Positions 10,537 to 18,264 of a DNA stretch of 64,000 nt are shown here, piece by piece. The translations under genes were made by a program, and so were the position numbers. The stretch covers positions 62,001 through 126,000 of the forward strand of contig NZ_QGNX01000003.1 in assembly GCF_003265325.1 (NCBI RefSeq), written 5' to 3'. This DNA is from Oceanibium sediminis (lineage in GTDB: Bacteria; Pseudomonadota; Alphaproteobacteria; Rhodobacterales; Rhodobacteraceae). Position 1 is the stretch's first letter. Each line of letters starts with the position of its first letter. The notes under the pieces are model-generated. The model saw only the letters and a program-made list of their open reading frames with translations, had not been told where the DNA came from and did not search any database.

Positions 10537-11017
10537 GCTGCAACCCCCAGTCATAGGGGATTTCGTCGGTGAAGGGCGGCTTGCGCAGCATTTCGTCAGG
10601 GTCGTGCGGGTGGGTGGCGCAGTTGGCCAGGATCACCTGCTTGTCGCCGTACGCCTTGTAGCCGTTGGCGATGCCCGGCGGGATCTGCACCAGCACGTGG
10701 TTGTCATCGCCGAGGAACACCTCAAGCAGGTTGCCCTTCGTGGGGCTGCCGGGGCGGATGTCGTACATCACCAGCTTCGCGAGGCCCGACAGCACGACGT
10801 TGTTCACAGTCATCCATTGGTGGATGTGCCAGGCCTTCACCGCCCCTGGCCACGCGGTGGAGAAATAGATCTCTCCGAATTCGATGAACTCCTCGTCGGT
10901 GGCTTTGAGCATGTGCATGATCTTGCCGCGCTCATCGACGATCTGCTTCTTCGGCACGATCTTCACGCCGGAGATGTTGGGTTTTTGGATCGGCATGGAT
11001 TGATTGATCGAGGGCAT
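10529..11017 (-). CDS. RmlC-like cupin, second 3,5-epimerase-type protein
   Basis: A 162-residue single-domain cupin that belongs to the dTDP-4-dehydrorhamnose 3,5-epimerase superfamily but is divergent from the canonical copy at 8946-9488. It has AWHIHQWMTVNNVVL (a cupin HxH) and a conserved VQIPPGIANGYKAYG turn, but not the RGLHFQ motif. It may be a C3 or C5 epimerase of a nucleotide heptose, or a non-catalytic relative. It lies three bases after the SDR gene and overlaps the kinase gene. ATG at 10996 is a possible shorter start. Confidence 0.75.
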   Translation of the reverse strand: MPSINQSMPIQKPNISGVKIVPKKQIVDERGKIMHMLKATDEEFIEFGEIYFSTAWPGAVKAWHIHQWMTVNNVVLSGLAKLVMYDIRPGSPTKGNLLEVFLGDDNHVLVQIPPGIANGYKAYGDKQVILANCATHPHDPDEMLRKPPFTDEIPYDWGLQHG

Positions 11018-11020
11018 GGG

Positions 11021-12055
11021 TCAGGTCCACCTCAGGTTGCGGTCGAGTTTGTTTTCGTCCAGCAGATGGTTCAGCCATTTCAGGCGCGTGAAATGCTTGC
11101 CGCTGTACTGTTCGGCGGTCAGACCCACCTTTTCGAAGGTGTCCGACAGGTCCTGCGCGCCGGTGCGCGCCGTCCATTTCCATTCGAAGTCCGGGAAGGT
11201 GCGGGCGAACTTCGCGAAAGAGGCCTTGTAGGTGCGCTGATCGGCGCTGGGCTCGTTCAGCACCTCCAGCGTGGCGCCGGGCACCGCGTCCACCGCCATT
11301 TGCGCCAGCTCGATCACCTGGTGGTTCAGGTGGTCCGCGCCGTTGTTGAACGCCTGGTTGTGAATGTCCTGGCGCGGGGCGTCCATGATGTTCATGAACG
11401 AGCGGCAGACATCCTCCACGTGTAGGACGGGGCGCCATGGTTTGCCGTCCGACAGCACCTTGACCGTGCCCGAGGTATAGGCAGCGCCGACAAGGTTGTT
11501 GAGCACGGTGTCAAAGCGCATCCGCGGCGACACGCCGTAGATGGTGCCGTTGCGGATATAGACGGGCGAGAAGCTGTCGCTCGCCATCGTGGTCAGCTCC
11601 GCCTCGGATTTCACTTTCGAGCGGGCGTACTCTGTCTGCGGATCGAGCGGCGACGTCTCGTCCACCACGCCGCCATCGGACATGCCGTACATGATGCAGG
11701 AGGAGGAAAAGAGGAACCGCCCGACGCCCGCCTCGCGGGCCAGTTCGGCCAGGCGGACGGTGGCGTCGTGGTTGATGTCGGTGGTCCAGCCCTCGTCGAT
11801 GTTGCCGATGGGATCGTTCGACAGCGCCGCCAGGTGAATGACCGTATCGAAGCCTTTCAGGTCGGCCGGGGCCACGTCGCGAATGTCCTTTTGCAGTTCC
11901 GGCAGTGTCGTGCCGTCCGGCACCAGGGTGCAGTCGGAAAAGTAGCCGGTGTCATATCCAACGACGTCATGGCCTGCGTTCACCAGGATCGGCGCCATGA
12001 CGGACCCGATATAGCCTTTGTGTCCTGTCAGCAGGATGCGGTGGGGATCACTCAC
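11021..12055 (-). CDS. NAD-dependent epimerase/dehydratase (extended SDR)
   Basis: A 344-residue extended short-chain dehydrogenase: GHKGYIGS (NAD-binding GxxGxxG) near residue 9, DTVIHLAALS, the SSSCIMYG serine block, and the YARSK catalytic YxxxK. Extended SDRs in such loci are 4-epimerases or 4,6-dehydratases of nucleotide sugars. I prefer GTG at 12055, which has AGGAG a few bases upstream and overlaps the previous stop by eight bases, over the ATG at 12073. Its substrate is inferred to be GDP-heptose because the whole operon otherwise builds that compound; not proven by sequence. Confidence 0.8.
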   Translation of the reverse strand: MSDPHRILLTGHKGYIGSVMAPILVNAGHDVVGYDTGYFSDCTLVPDGTTLPELQKDIRDVAPADLKGFDTVIHLAALSNDPIGNIDEGWTTDINHDATVRLAELAREAGVGRFLFSSSCIMYGMSDGGVVDETSPLDPQTEYARSKVKSEAELTTMASDSFSPVYIRNGTIYGVSPRMRFDTVLNNLVGAAYTSGTVKVLSDGKPWRPVLHVEDVCRSFMNIMDAPRQDIHNQAFNNGADHLNHQVIELAQMAVDAVPGATLEVLNEPSADQRTYKASFAKFARTFPDFEWKWTARTGAQDLSDTFEKVGLTAEQYSGKHFTRLKWLNHLLDENKLDRNLRWT

Positions 12056-13268
12056 GATAGTCTCCTGAACCATTTATGCGGGGAAGTGTATTGACGATGT
12101 CGAGAAGCGAGCGCGTGGGCGTCACCTGCTCGAACGGGGTGCCGGCGGCGGCGGCTGCCTCGGCATCGCGGGGGTCGTCGCCGATGAACAGGGTGTGGCT
12201 GAGGTCCAGGTGGTGATCCCGCTGCGCGTCGTGGAACATGCCCGCCTTCGGCTTGCGGCAGGCGCAGTCGTCGTCCCAGTGATGCGGGCAGTGATAGATC
12301 GCCTCGATCGGGCCCCCGGCGGCGGCGGCATCGGCCTTTAGCTTTGCGTGGATCGCGGCCAGCTGTCCTTCGGTCATCACGCCGCGCCCGATCCCGGCCT
12401 GGTTCGAGATCACGATGATCCGGTAGCCCGCAGCGCCCAGCTTGCCCATCGCCTCCAGCGCGCCGGGCAGGTAGTCCAGCGCCTCGGGGCTGGTCACGTA
12501 TTCGCCGCGCGGGGCCTTGGCGTTGATGGTGCCGTCCCGGTCAAGAAGGATCGTGGGTTGGCGGGCGAAGAAGGTGTCGGTGATCGGCAGACGCTCAAGG
12601 TTGCCGACGCTGTAATAGCGATGCTCGGACCAGTAAGCGCCAAGCGTGCCGCGCTCGGCCAGCGCAGGGTACACGGCCTGCTCGAACAGCTCCTGGTGGT
12701 CGGGCAGAAGGGGCAGCACGACGTCCTTTCGCAGGATCGCGTATGAAATCTCGATCCCTTCAAGCCCCGGCGTGGTGCGGCCGCGGTCAAAGACGCTGAC
12801 CATCCCGTCCTTCACGATCACGCTGTCCTTGGAGAACTTGTCCCGGTTGGCATAGATCGTGACCTGCCCCTCCGCGCCGGAGGCTTCGAACTGCGACCAC
12901 ATCCGATCGAAATCCATCGGCCAGTAATTGTCGCAATACATCAGCAGGAAAGTGTCCTCGATCCGAGCGGCGGCGTGCTGCACGCGATAGGCGGTCAGGT
13001 CGTCGGGGTCGGTCACGTCATAGCTGATCTCCACCCCCAGGGCCGAGCCGTCGCCGAAGTGGTCCATGATGACCTCTGGCAGGTAGCCGAGCAGCATCAG
13101 CACCCGTTCAAACCCCTGATCGCGAAGCATCTCCACGATGTATTCGAGGAACGGTTTGCCGTGGAATTCCACCATCGGCTTCGGGCGCGTCAAAGTAACA
13201 GGCTGAAGGCGCGTGCCGCGCCCGCCTGCCAGAATGACCGCCTGACGCGGTCTTTGAAGTCGGGTCAT
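12048..13268 (-). CDS. Fused heptose-1-phosphate guanylyltransferase and heptose-bisphosphate phosphatase (HddC-GmhB)
   Basis: A 406-residue two-domain enzyme. Residues 1-236 are a nucleotidyltransferase (VILAGGRGTRLQP at 11-23, with TRPKPM). Residues 239-400 are a HAD-IIIA phosphatase: catalytic LLDRDGT (D243, D245), ISNQAGIGRG, the zinc loop CPHHWDDDCACRKPK (C327, C335, C337) typical of GmhB, and FIGDDPRDAE. It would dephosphorylate heptose 1,7-bisphosphate at C7 and then transfer GMP to C1, the last two steps to GDP-D-glycero-D-manno-heptose. In many bacteria these are separate genes. The ATG at 13268 overlaps the gmhA stop (ATGA); a longer frame to 13307 runs into gmhA. Confidence 0.88.
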   Translation of the reverse strand: MTRLQRPRQAVILAGGRGTRLQPVTLTRPKPMVEFHGKPFLEYIVEMLRDQGFERVLMLLGYLPEVIMDHFGDGSALGVEISYDVTDPDDLTAYRVQHAAARIEDTFLLMYCDNYWPMDFDRMWSQFEASGAEGQVTIYANRDKFSKDSVIVKDGMVSVFDRGRTTPGLEGIEISYAILRKDVVLPLLPDHQELFEQAVYPALAERGTLGAYWSEHRYYSVGNLERLPITDTFFARQPTILLDRDGTINAKAPRGEYVTSPEALDYLPGALEAMGKLGAAGYRIIVISNQAGIGRGVMTEGQLAAIHAKLKADAAAAGGPIEAIYHCPHHWDDDCACRKPKAGMFHDAQRDHHLDLSHTLFIGDDPRDAEAAAAAGTPFEQVTPTRSLLDIVNTLPRINGSGDYRE

Positions 13269-13888
13269 GACGTCGAGCGCACCGTGGGTCGGTCGGCCAT
13301 CAGGCATTCCTTGATCAGGTCGACAACCAGCGAATGCGCGGTTTCAACCGGGCCATACGCCCCCGAGGGGGACGGCAGCCAGATGCTCAGGTCCACCAGT
13401 TCGCGCAGCTTGCCGCCAGTGAAACCGGTGATGCCCAAGGTCGTCACCCCCTGCGCCTTGGCCATTTCCACCGCCTGGACAAGGTTGCCCGAATTGCCGC
13501 TGGCGGAAATCACGATCAGCATGTCATCGGGGCCGAGGAAGTTTTCCATCTGCCCCGCAAAGATCCGCTCGTACCCTTCGTCGTTTCCCAGGGCCGTCAA
13601 CCAGGAGACGTTGTCGCTGAGCGACAGCGCCTTGATCGGCGGCATTCCCGAAGATTTCGTTGCCTTGGCAAGGTCATTCGCAAGATGTGTGGCAGTCGAC
13701 GCGCTGCCGCCGTTCCCTGCGATGTAGACCAGCCCCCCGTTATCCCGCGTGTGACGCAGCGCATTTGCCGCGAGATCAATCTCCTCGGGGCGGATTTTTG
13801 TCAGAAGATCCGAGAACAATTGCATATACCCGCCGACGATGTCGTTCGCCATCGATGAGCCGGGTAACACTCTGGAATGGGCCACCAT
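13265..13888 (-). CDS. gmhA: SIS-domain isomerase, D-sedoheptulose 7-phosphate isomerase-like
   Basis: A 207-residue single SIS-domain protein of GmhA size. YIAGNGGSASTATHLANDL is the sugar-phosphate binding loop, and MLIVISASGNSGNLVQAVEMAK is the second SIS loop. GmhA converts sedoheptulose 7-phosphate to D-glycero-D-manno-heptose 7-phosphate, the entry step to both ADP- and GDP-heptose. It is the first gene of the eight-gene minus-strand operon. The start at 13888 has a GGAG nine bases upstream; ATG at 13852 is possible. The promoter must lie in the AT-rich stretch beyond 13889. Confidence 0.88.
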   Translation of the reverse strand: MVAHSRVLPGSSMANDIVGGYMQLFSDLLTKIRPEEIDLAANALRHTRDNGGLVYIAGNGGSASTATHLANDLAKATKSSGMPPIKALSLSDNVSWLTALGNDEGYERIFAGQMENFLGPDDMLIVISASGNSGNLVQAVEMAKAQGVTTLGITGFTGGKLRELVDLSIWLPSPSGAYGPVETAHSLVVDLIKECLMADRPTVRSTS

Positions 13889-14659
13889 TCTCTACACTCC
13901 TACACAGAACAAAACAAAAACAACATACTGCAAATCGGCTGGATTCGGAAACTTTATTCCCAATCAATGATACAAATATCACAAAGGGTTTTTTACATTC
14001 CAATTTGAGTATCAAATACTTCAGCGTTTTCAAACGTTAACATTGCCTTGTTTGCCGGGGGTGGTTTGATGACTCGCCGGGCCGGTCCGGAAAATCGGGG
14101 CGGAATCCGGTGAAAACGGGCGGGGGCGCCGCCTAACACATTCAAAATAACACATTTATTGTGATTCTTTCCTAGTACGGGTTTCGGCGCTGTTCCCTTG
14201 ATCCCCAGCGCTCGAGTCTCGACGTGCCCGTTGCCGTTTTCTTGCGCCGCAAACCAAAGCCTTGGCGCTGATGTGCCGGGCAGGGTTGTGGCGAGCGCCG
14301 CTGCGCGGGCGCGCGCGGCGAATACTTGCCTTCGTGCTCAGGTTGTCTGCAAGGGTTTCGGGGCGGACCCGGCAGGCGCCCGGTCCCTAACATATTCAGG
14401 AAGTAGAATTCAGCCATTCGCGCACAATAATCGGCCTCGGAAATATTAGATGTGATCAGGATTGCGCGAATCGATTTGTTATCATGCGCGAAGATCATAC
14501 AACGGGTATTTGGTCAATGATGCTCGACACCTCTGTAGGGCAATTTCAACTTAGCGGGATTCTGATTCCCGTGTTATCGTCAACTTTGGGTAAGCGCCGG
14601 ATTCCGATGTAGTTTGTTCTTTGCCCTCGGACGGCGTTGTAATTGTGTGAGGGGTTCCG
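13889..14659. other. Long divergent intergenic region, AT-rich, between gmhA and rraA-like genes
   Basis: 771 bases without a convincing gene. It contains AT-rich patches near 13890-14045, 14130-14170 and 14440-14600 that likely hold the two divergent promoters, and the direct repeats described separately. A minus-strand frame at 14172-14498 begins with a plausible protein-like stretch but ends in low-complexity arginine/proline sequence, and I do not call it. No tRNA- or riboswitch-like structure was recognised. Confidence 0.6.
14134..14156. repeat. Direct repeat TAACACATT x2
   Basis: TAACACATT occurs at 14134-14142 and 14148-14156, a 14-base period, followed at once by a small inverted repeat CACA-N5-TGTG (14151-14163). 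The position in a divergent promoter region suggests a regulator site; the regulator is unknown. Confidence 0.4.
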
Positions 14660-15370
14660 ATGGGTCAAAAGCCGAAGTCAGCCGATATTTCGCCGGGTCC
14701 GGGTTTCATGATCAGGCGCACGGCCCCGCGGCCGGATCCCGATGTCGTGGACGGGCTCAGGGAGTTCTGTTCCGCCGATATCTCGGACATGCTGAACCGG
14801 ATGTACACGATGGGGTCGAACATTCGGAACCTGATCAACAACCAGCGGCTGGTGGGACCCGCATGCACGGTAAAGGTGTATCCGGGCGACAACCTGATGG
14901 TGCATCGCGTGCTGGATATAGCGAAGCCCGGCGATGTAGTGGTGGTGGATTGCTGCGGCAACGACAGCCACGCGGTGATGGGTGACCTCGTCTCGGCCAA
15001 GGCGAAGCATCGCGGGATCGCGGGTTTCGTGATCGACGGGCTGATCCGCGACCAGGACGACATGAAGGAAATCGACCTGCCGGTCTATGCCCGCGGGGTG
15101 ACGCCGCTGGGCCCGCTGCACCGTGGCCCGGGGGAGATCAACTACGCCGTCAGTTGCGGCGGGGTCGTGGTCAATCCCGGCGATATCGTCGTCGCGGACA
15201 CCGATGGCGTCGTCGTCGTGCGCCATGAATACGCTGCCGAGCTGCTGGAGCGTCAGCGGCAGAACAAGGAGCGGATGGAGAAATACGTTGCCGACGTGCG
15301 CCGCGGGGTCTTCTCCAACGACTGGGTGACCGACGCGCTGGCAGAGGCGGGTTGCCTGGAAAATGACTGA
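14660..15370 (+). CDS. RraA family protein (HMG/CHA aldolase-like)
   Basis: A 236-residue protein of the RraA/MenG-like family. Typical blocks are visible: FCSADISDML near residue 36, GPACTVKVYPGDN, VVVDCCGND with a GDLVSAKAKHRGIAGFVIDGLIRD core (the G-x-R-D region that binds Mg and pyruvate in aldolase members), and GDIVVADTDGVVVV. Family members are either regulators of RNase E (E. coli RraA, ~160 residues) or metal-dependent aldolases for 4-hydroxy-4-methyl-2-oxoglutarate-type acids. The longer length and the neighbouring Ldh-type dehydrogenase favour a metabolic role. The GAGGGG-like site upstream supports this start. Confidence 0.85.
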   Translation: MGQKPKSADISPGPGFMIRRTAPRPDPDVVDGLREFCSADISDMLNRMYTMGSNIRNLINNQRLVGPACTVKVYPGDNLMVHRVLDIAKPGDVVVVDCCGNDSHAVMGDLVSAKAKHRGIAGFVIDGLIRDQDDMKEIDLPVYARGVTPLGPLHRGPGEINYAVSCGGVVVNPGDIVVADTDGVVVVRHEYAAELLERQRQNKERMEKYVADVRRGVFSNDWVTDALAEAGCLEND

Positions 15371-15456
15371 CCCGCTTGCCAGGGGAATGCCGTGGCCCCC
15401 GCGCCCGCCGCGCCGCTTTTGTCACGCGCAACGCCGACGGACCCGGTCGGGGTGAC

Positions 15457-16515
15457 ATGACGACCGCGCGCTACACGCAGAAGGATCTTGCCGGGTTCGT
15501 GACCGATGTGCTGGTCGCCCTGGGCAACCCTGTTGAAATGGCCAGGATCAACGCGGACGTGTTGGTCTGGTCCGACCTCGTGGGCCGCCACAACCACGGG
15601 GTCATCCGGCTCCCGGCGCTGGTCGCGCGGGTCCGAAAGGGCCTGATCGACCTCGGCGCGGAGCCGGAGTTGACCGCGCTGTCGCCGGGCACGGAAAGGA
15701 TCGATGCCCGCCACGGGCTCGGGCAATATGCCGGGCACCTCGGCGCGGCGCGGGCCATTGCCCTGGCGCGCGACACCGGGATCGGGGCGGTGGGGGTCTG
15801 CAACAGCAACTATTACGGCATCGGGGCCTGTTACCTGCACCAGATGGCGCTTGAGGGGATGATCGGCGTGGCGCTCAGCAGTTCCGCGCCCAAGGTCGCG
15901 GCGCATCGGGGGCGCGATCCGGTGATGGGGACCAATCCGCTGGCCTTCGGCGTGCCGATGCCCGACGAGCGGACGCTGATGGTCGACATGTCCACCGCCG
16001 GGCTGGCGGGCTCGACCGTGCGCGAACACGCGGAAAAGGGCTGGCCGCTGCCCGAAGGGTTCCTGATCGACAAGACGGGCGCGCCGGTCACCGACCCGGC
16101 ACTGGCGTCCAAGGCCACGCTGCTGCCCGCGGCGGGGGCCAAGGGCTTCGGACTGGGGCTGATGGTGGAGGTGCTGTCGGGTGTGCTGACGGGCGGGGCG
16201 ATCTCGCACCAGGTGCTGTCGATCTATAACGACTTCAGCGGCCCGGCGCGCAGCGGCCACTTCTTCGTCGCGCTGGATGTGCGCCGCTGGATGCCGATGG
16301 AGGACTTCCACGACCGGATGCGCTTCCTTACCGGCGTGATCGCGGCGGCGGGGGGTGATACCCGGCTGCCGGGCGAAAGCCGCTGGCGTGCCGCCGAGGA
16401 AAACACCCGGGCCGGCATTCCCGTGGCTGGCGACGTGATGGAGCGGCTGCGGGACCATGCGTCCGACCTTGGCGTGGCACTGCCGCCGCCGCGCGCGGTG
16501 GCGGGCGTGGACTAG
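15457..16515 (+). CDS. Ldh family NAD(P)-dependent oxidoreductase (malate/L-lactate dehydrogenase type 2)
   Basis: A 352-residue member of the non-Rossmann MDH2/LDH2 family (AllD, YbiC, ComC type). Family blocks include DLVGRHNHGVIRLPAL near residue 45, NSNYYGIGACY, APKVAAHRG, MGTNPLAFGVPMPDE, and LLPAAGAKGFGLGLMVE. These enzymes oxidise alpha-hydroxy acids such as ureidoglycolate, sulfolactate or malate. The ATG at 15457 is chosen because the longer frame to 15376 adds an arginine/proline-rich leader. It follows the RraA-like gene by 86 bases on the same strand, and the pair could act in sequence on a hydroxy- or keto-acid. Confidence 0.87.
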   Translation: MTTARYTQKDLAGFVTDVLVALGNPVEMARINADVLVWSDLVGRHNHGVIRLPALVARVRKGLIDLGAEPELTALSPGTERIDARHGLGQYAGHLGAARAIALARDTGIGAVGVCNSNYYGIGACYLHQMALEGMIGVALSSSAPKVAAHRGRDPVMGTNPLAFGVPMPDERTLMVDMSTAGLAGSTVREHAEKGWPLPEGFLIDKTGAPVTDPALASKATLLPAAGAKGFGLGLMVEVLSGVLTGGAISHQVLSIYNDFSGPARSGHFFVALDVRRWMPMEDFHDRMRFLTGVIAAAGGDTRLPGESRWRAAEENTRAGIPVAGDVMERLRDHASDLGVALPPPRAVAGVD

Positions 16516-16554
16516 GCCCGGGGAAATTCAAACAACGGTTTCAGGATGATATTC

Positions 16555-18198
16555 ATGATGTCGAGATGTATCCGAATGCTTGCCGCGGCCCTTGCCGTTT
16601 CCGCCTGGGCCGGGGCGGCCACCGGCGCTGACGACCGCTTCAAGATCCACGTCCAGATGCACTTCGCGCAGGGCTGGAGCACGAGCCTGATGGCCCCCGC
16701 GCGGGAGCTTGGCGTGACCGAGTTCCGCGACGGCGTTTACTGGAACAAGATCGAATCCACGCGCGGCAGCTACGACTTCGCCAGCGTGGCCGCGTATTTC
16801 CTGGCCGCGGCGCGCAACGGCATGAAGCCGCTGCCCGTCTTCGCGACGCCCAATCCCGTCTATGACGACAGCAACACCCCCTATACCGACGAGGGGCGCC
16901 AGGCCTACGCGCGCTTCGTCGGCAAGACGCTGGAGGCCTATCCCGACCTGATCACGCGCTTCGAGCTGGGCAACGAGTTCAACGCGCCAAACTTCCTGAA
17001 GGGCCCGTTCGAGGATGATCCGGCAGGCTATTTCGCCAAGCTCGCCGCCGAAGTGAAGGCCGAGGTGGAGCGTGTCGCCCCGGAGGTGGAGATGATCTGC
17101 ACCGGCGCGCATTCGGTCGCCCTCGGCTATTTCCGCAAGCTGTTCGAGGCGGGCGCGCTGGAGCATTGCGACGCAATATCGCTGCATCCCTACCGCGACT
17201 TCCCCGAGTTCGTCGATCGCGAGCTTACCCGCCTGCGCGAACTGATGCGCGAATTCGGGGGCGAGGTGCCGATCTACGTCACCGAGTTCGGCAAATGGTT
17301 CGACGATCCCGCCGAGGCGCCGGACTACCTGGCCAAGATGGCGGCGCTGCTCGGGGCGTCGGACGTCAAGGCGGCGTGGTGGTACGCCTACCGGGAACAG
17401 GAATGGTATCCCAACATGGGCCTGGTCCGCATGGACGGCTCGGAGATGCCCGCCGCCGCGACCTACCGCTTCCTGGCCAAGCAGCTTCTGCCCCTTGGCC
17501 GCCCGGTCCGGCTGAGTGACGATCCGATCGACCAGGTCTACGGCTTCGGCACCGACGGGCGCGCGATCATCGCCTGGGGCGGCTCCGGCCCGGTGGAGGT
17601 CAGCGGCGAGGATCTGCGCTACTTCGATACCTCGGGGCGGGAAATCGATCCCGTGACGGAGTTGAGCGATGCGCCCTTCGTCGTCATGGGGCGCGACCTG
17701 TCGCTGGAGGTCAAGCGGCCCAGGATGGCCTTCGACAGCCTGTACCAGTTCGATGCGGGCCCCTGGAGCTACCACGTGCAGAAAGGCGACGGCGACTTCC
17801 TGGGGATGGACTACGTGGACACCAACTGGACCAGCTATATCGGCAACAGGTTCCTGTTCCCGGTGCAGGTCCGCGTGGACACGATCATCGGCGCGGCTTT
17901 CGGCGGTGTCCCGCACTGGACGACCGAGCGGTTCACCGCGCCGGCGGATGGCGTCTACGACATCTCGGCGGAATGGAGCAACGCCAAGGACGACCGGGAA
18001 GGCGCGCGGATCCGTCTCAGGCTGAACGGGGCCGTGGTGGCCAGCGGCGTGGTTGGAAAGGCAAGCTGGGAAATGCCGCCGCTGACCCTGGACATGAAGG
18101 CGGGGGATACGCTGGACTTCGGTGTCGGGCCGAACGCGGACAACGTGTACCAGGTGCTGGATCGCCGGATCACGATCCTCGGCCCGCCGCCGACCTGA
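16555..18198 (+). CDS. Secreted glycoside hydrolase, PslG-like (clan GH-A, GH39-type)
   Basis: About 547 residues with a signal peptide ending near ATGA. The (beta/alpha)8 domain (about 28-330) shows both clan GH-A glutamates: acid/base in RFELGNEFN (E141) and nucleophile in PIYVTEFGK (E244). The C-terminal ~200 residues look like beta-sandwich modules (FDSLYQFDAGPW, DGVYDISAEW). PslG and similar GH39-type proteins cut exopolysaccharide in the periplasm during export, and the gene sits in an exopolysaccharide region. ATG at 16555 has AGGA eight bases upstream; 16546 and 16558 are alternatives. The exact GH family is inferred. Confidence 0.75.
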   Translation: MMSRCIRMLAAALAVSAWAGAATGADDRFKIHVQMHFAQGWSTSLMAPARELGVTEFRDGVYWNKIESTRGSYDFASVAAYFLAAARNGMKPLPVFATPNPVYDDSNTPYTDEGRQAYARFVGKTLEAYPDLITRFELGNEFNAPNFLKGPFEDDPAGYFAKLAAEVKAEVERVAPEVEMICTGAHSVALGYFRKLFEAGALEHCDAISLHPYRDFPEFVDRELTRLRELMREFGGEVPIYVTEFGKWFDDPAEAPDYLAKMAALLGASDVKAAWWYAYREQEWYPNMGLVRMDGSEMPAAATYRFLAKQLLPLGRPVRLSDDPIDQVYGFGTDGRAIIAWGGSGPVEVSGEDLRYFDTSGREIDPVTELSDAPFVVMGRDLSLEVKRPRMAFDSLYQFDAGPWSYHVQKGDGDFLGMDYVDTNWTSYIGNRFLFPVQVRVDTIIGAAFGGVPHWTTERFTAPADGVYDISAEWSNAKDDREGARIRLRLNGAVVASGVVGKASWEMPPLTLDMKAGDTLDFGVGPNADNVYQVLDRRITILGPPPT

Positions 18199-18246
18199 TC
18201 CCGCGCGGGCACCGGGTGGGGTGGGTCAGCCCGCCAGTCCCCCGTG

Positions 18247-18264
18247 GGGCGGGTCAGCCCGCCC
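18247..18264. terminator. Hairpin between convergent genes
   Basis: A perfect 7-bp stem (GGGCGGG / CCCGCCC) with loop TCAG, overlapping the stop codon of the minus-strand gene; a near copy (GGTGGG-TCAG-CCCGCC) lies about 22 bases upstream. The tandem hairpins fill the gap between the two convergent stop codons. There is no T-tract. Confidence 0.45.

Noticed and set aside
14172-14498. Minus-strand 108-codon frame in the gmhA/rraA gap
   Set aside because: Only the first ~40 residues look protein-like; the rest is arginine/proline low complexity and no ribosome site or relative was recognised.
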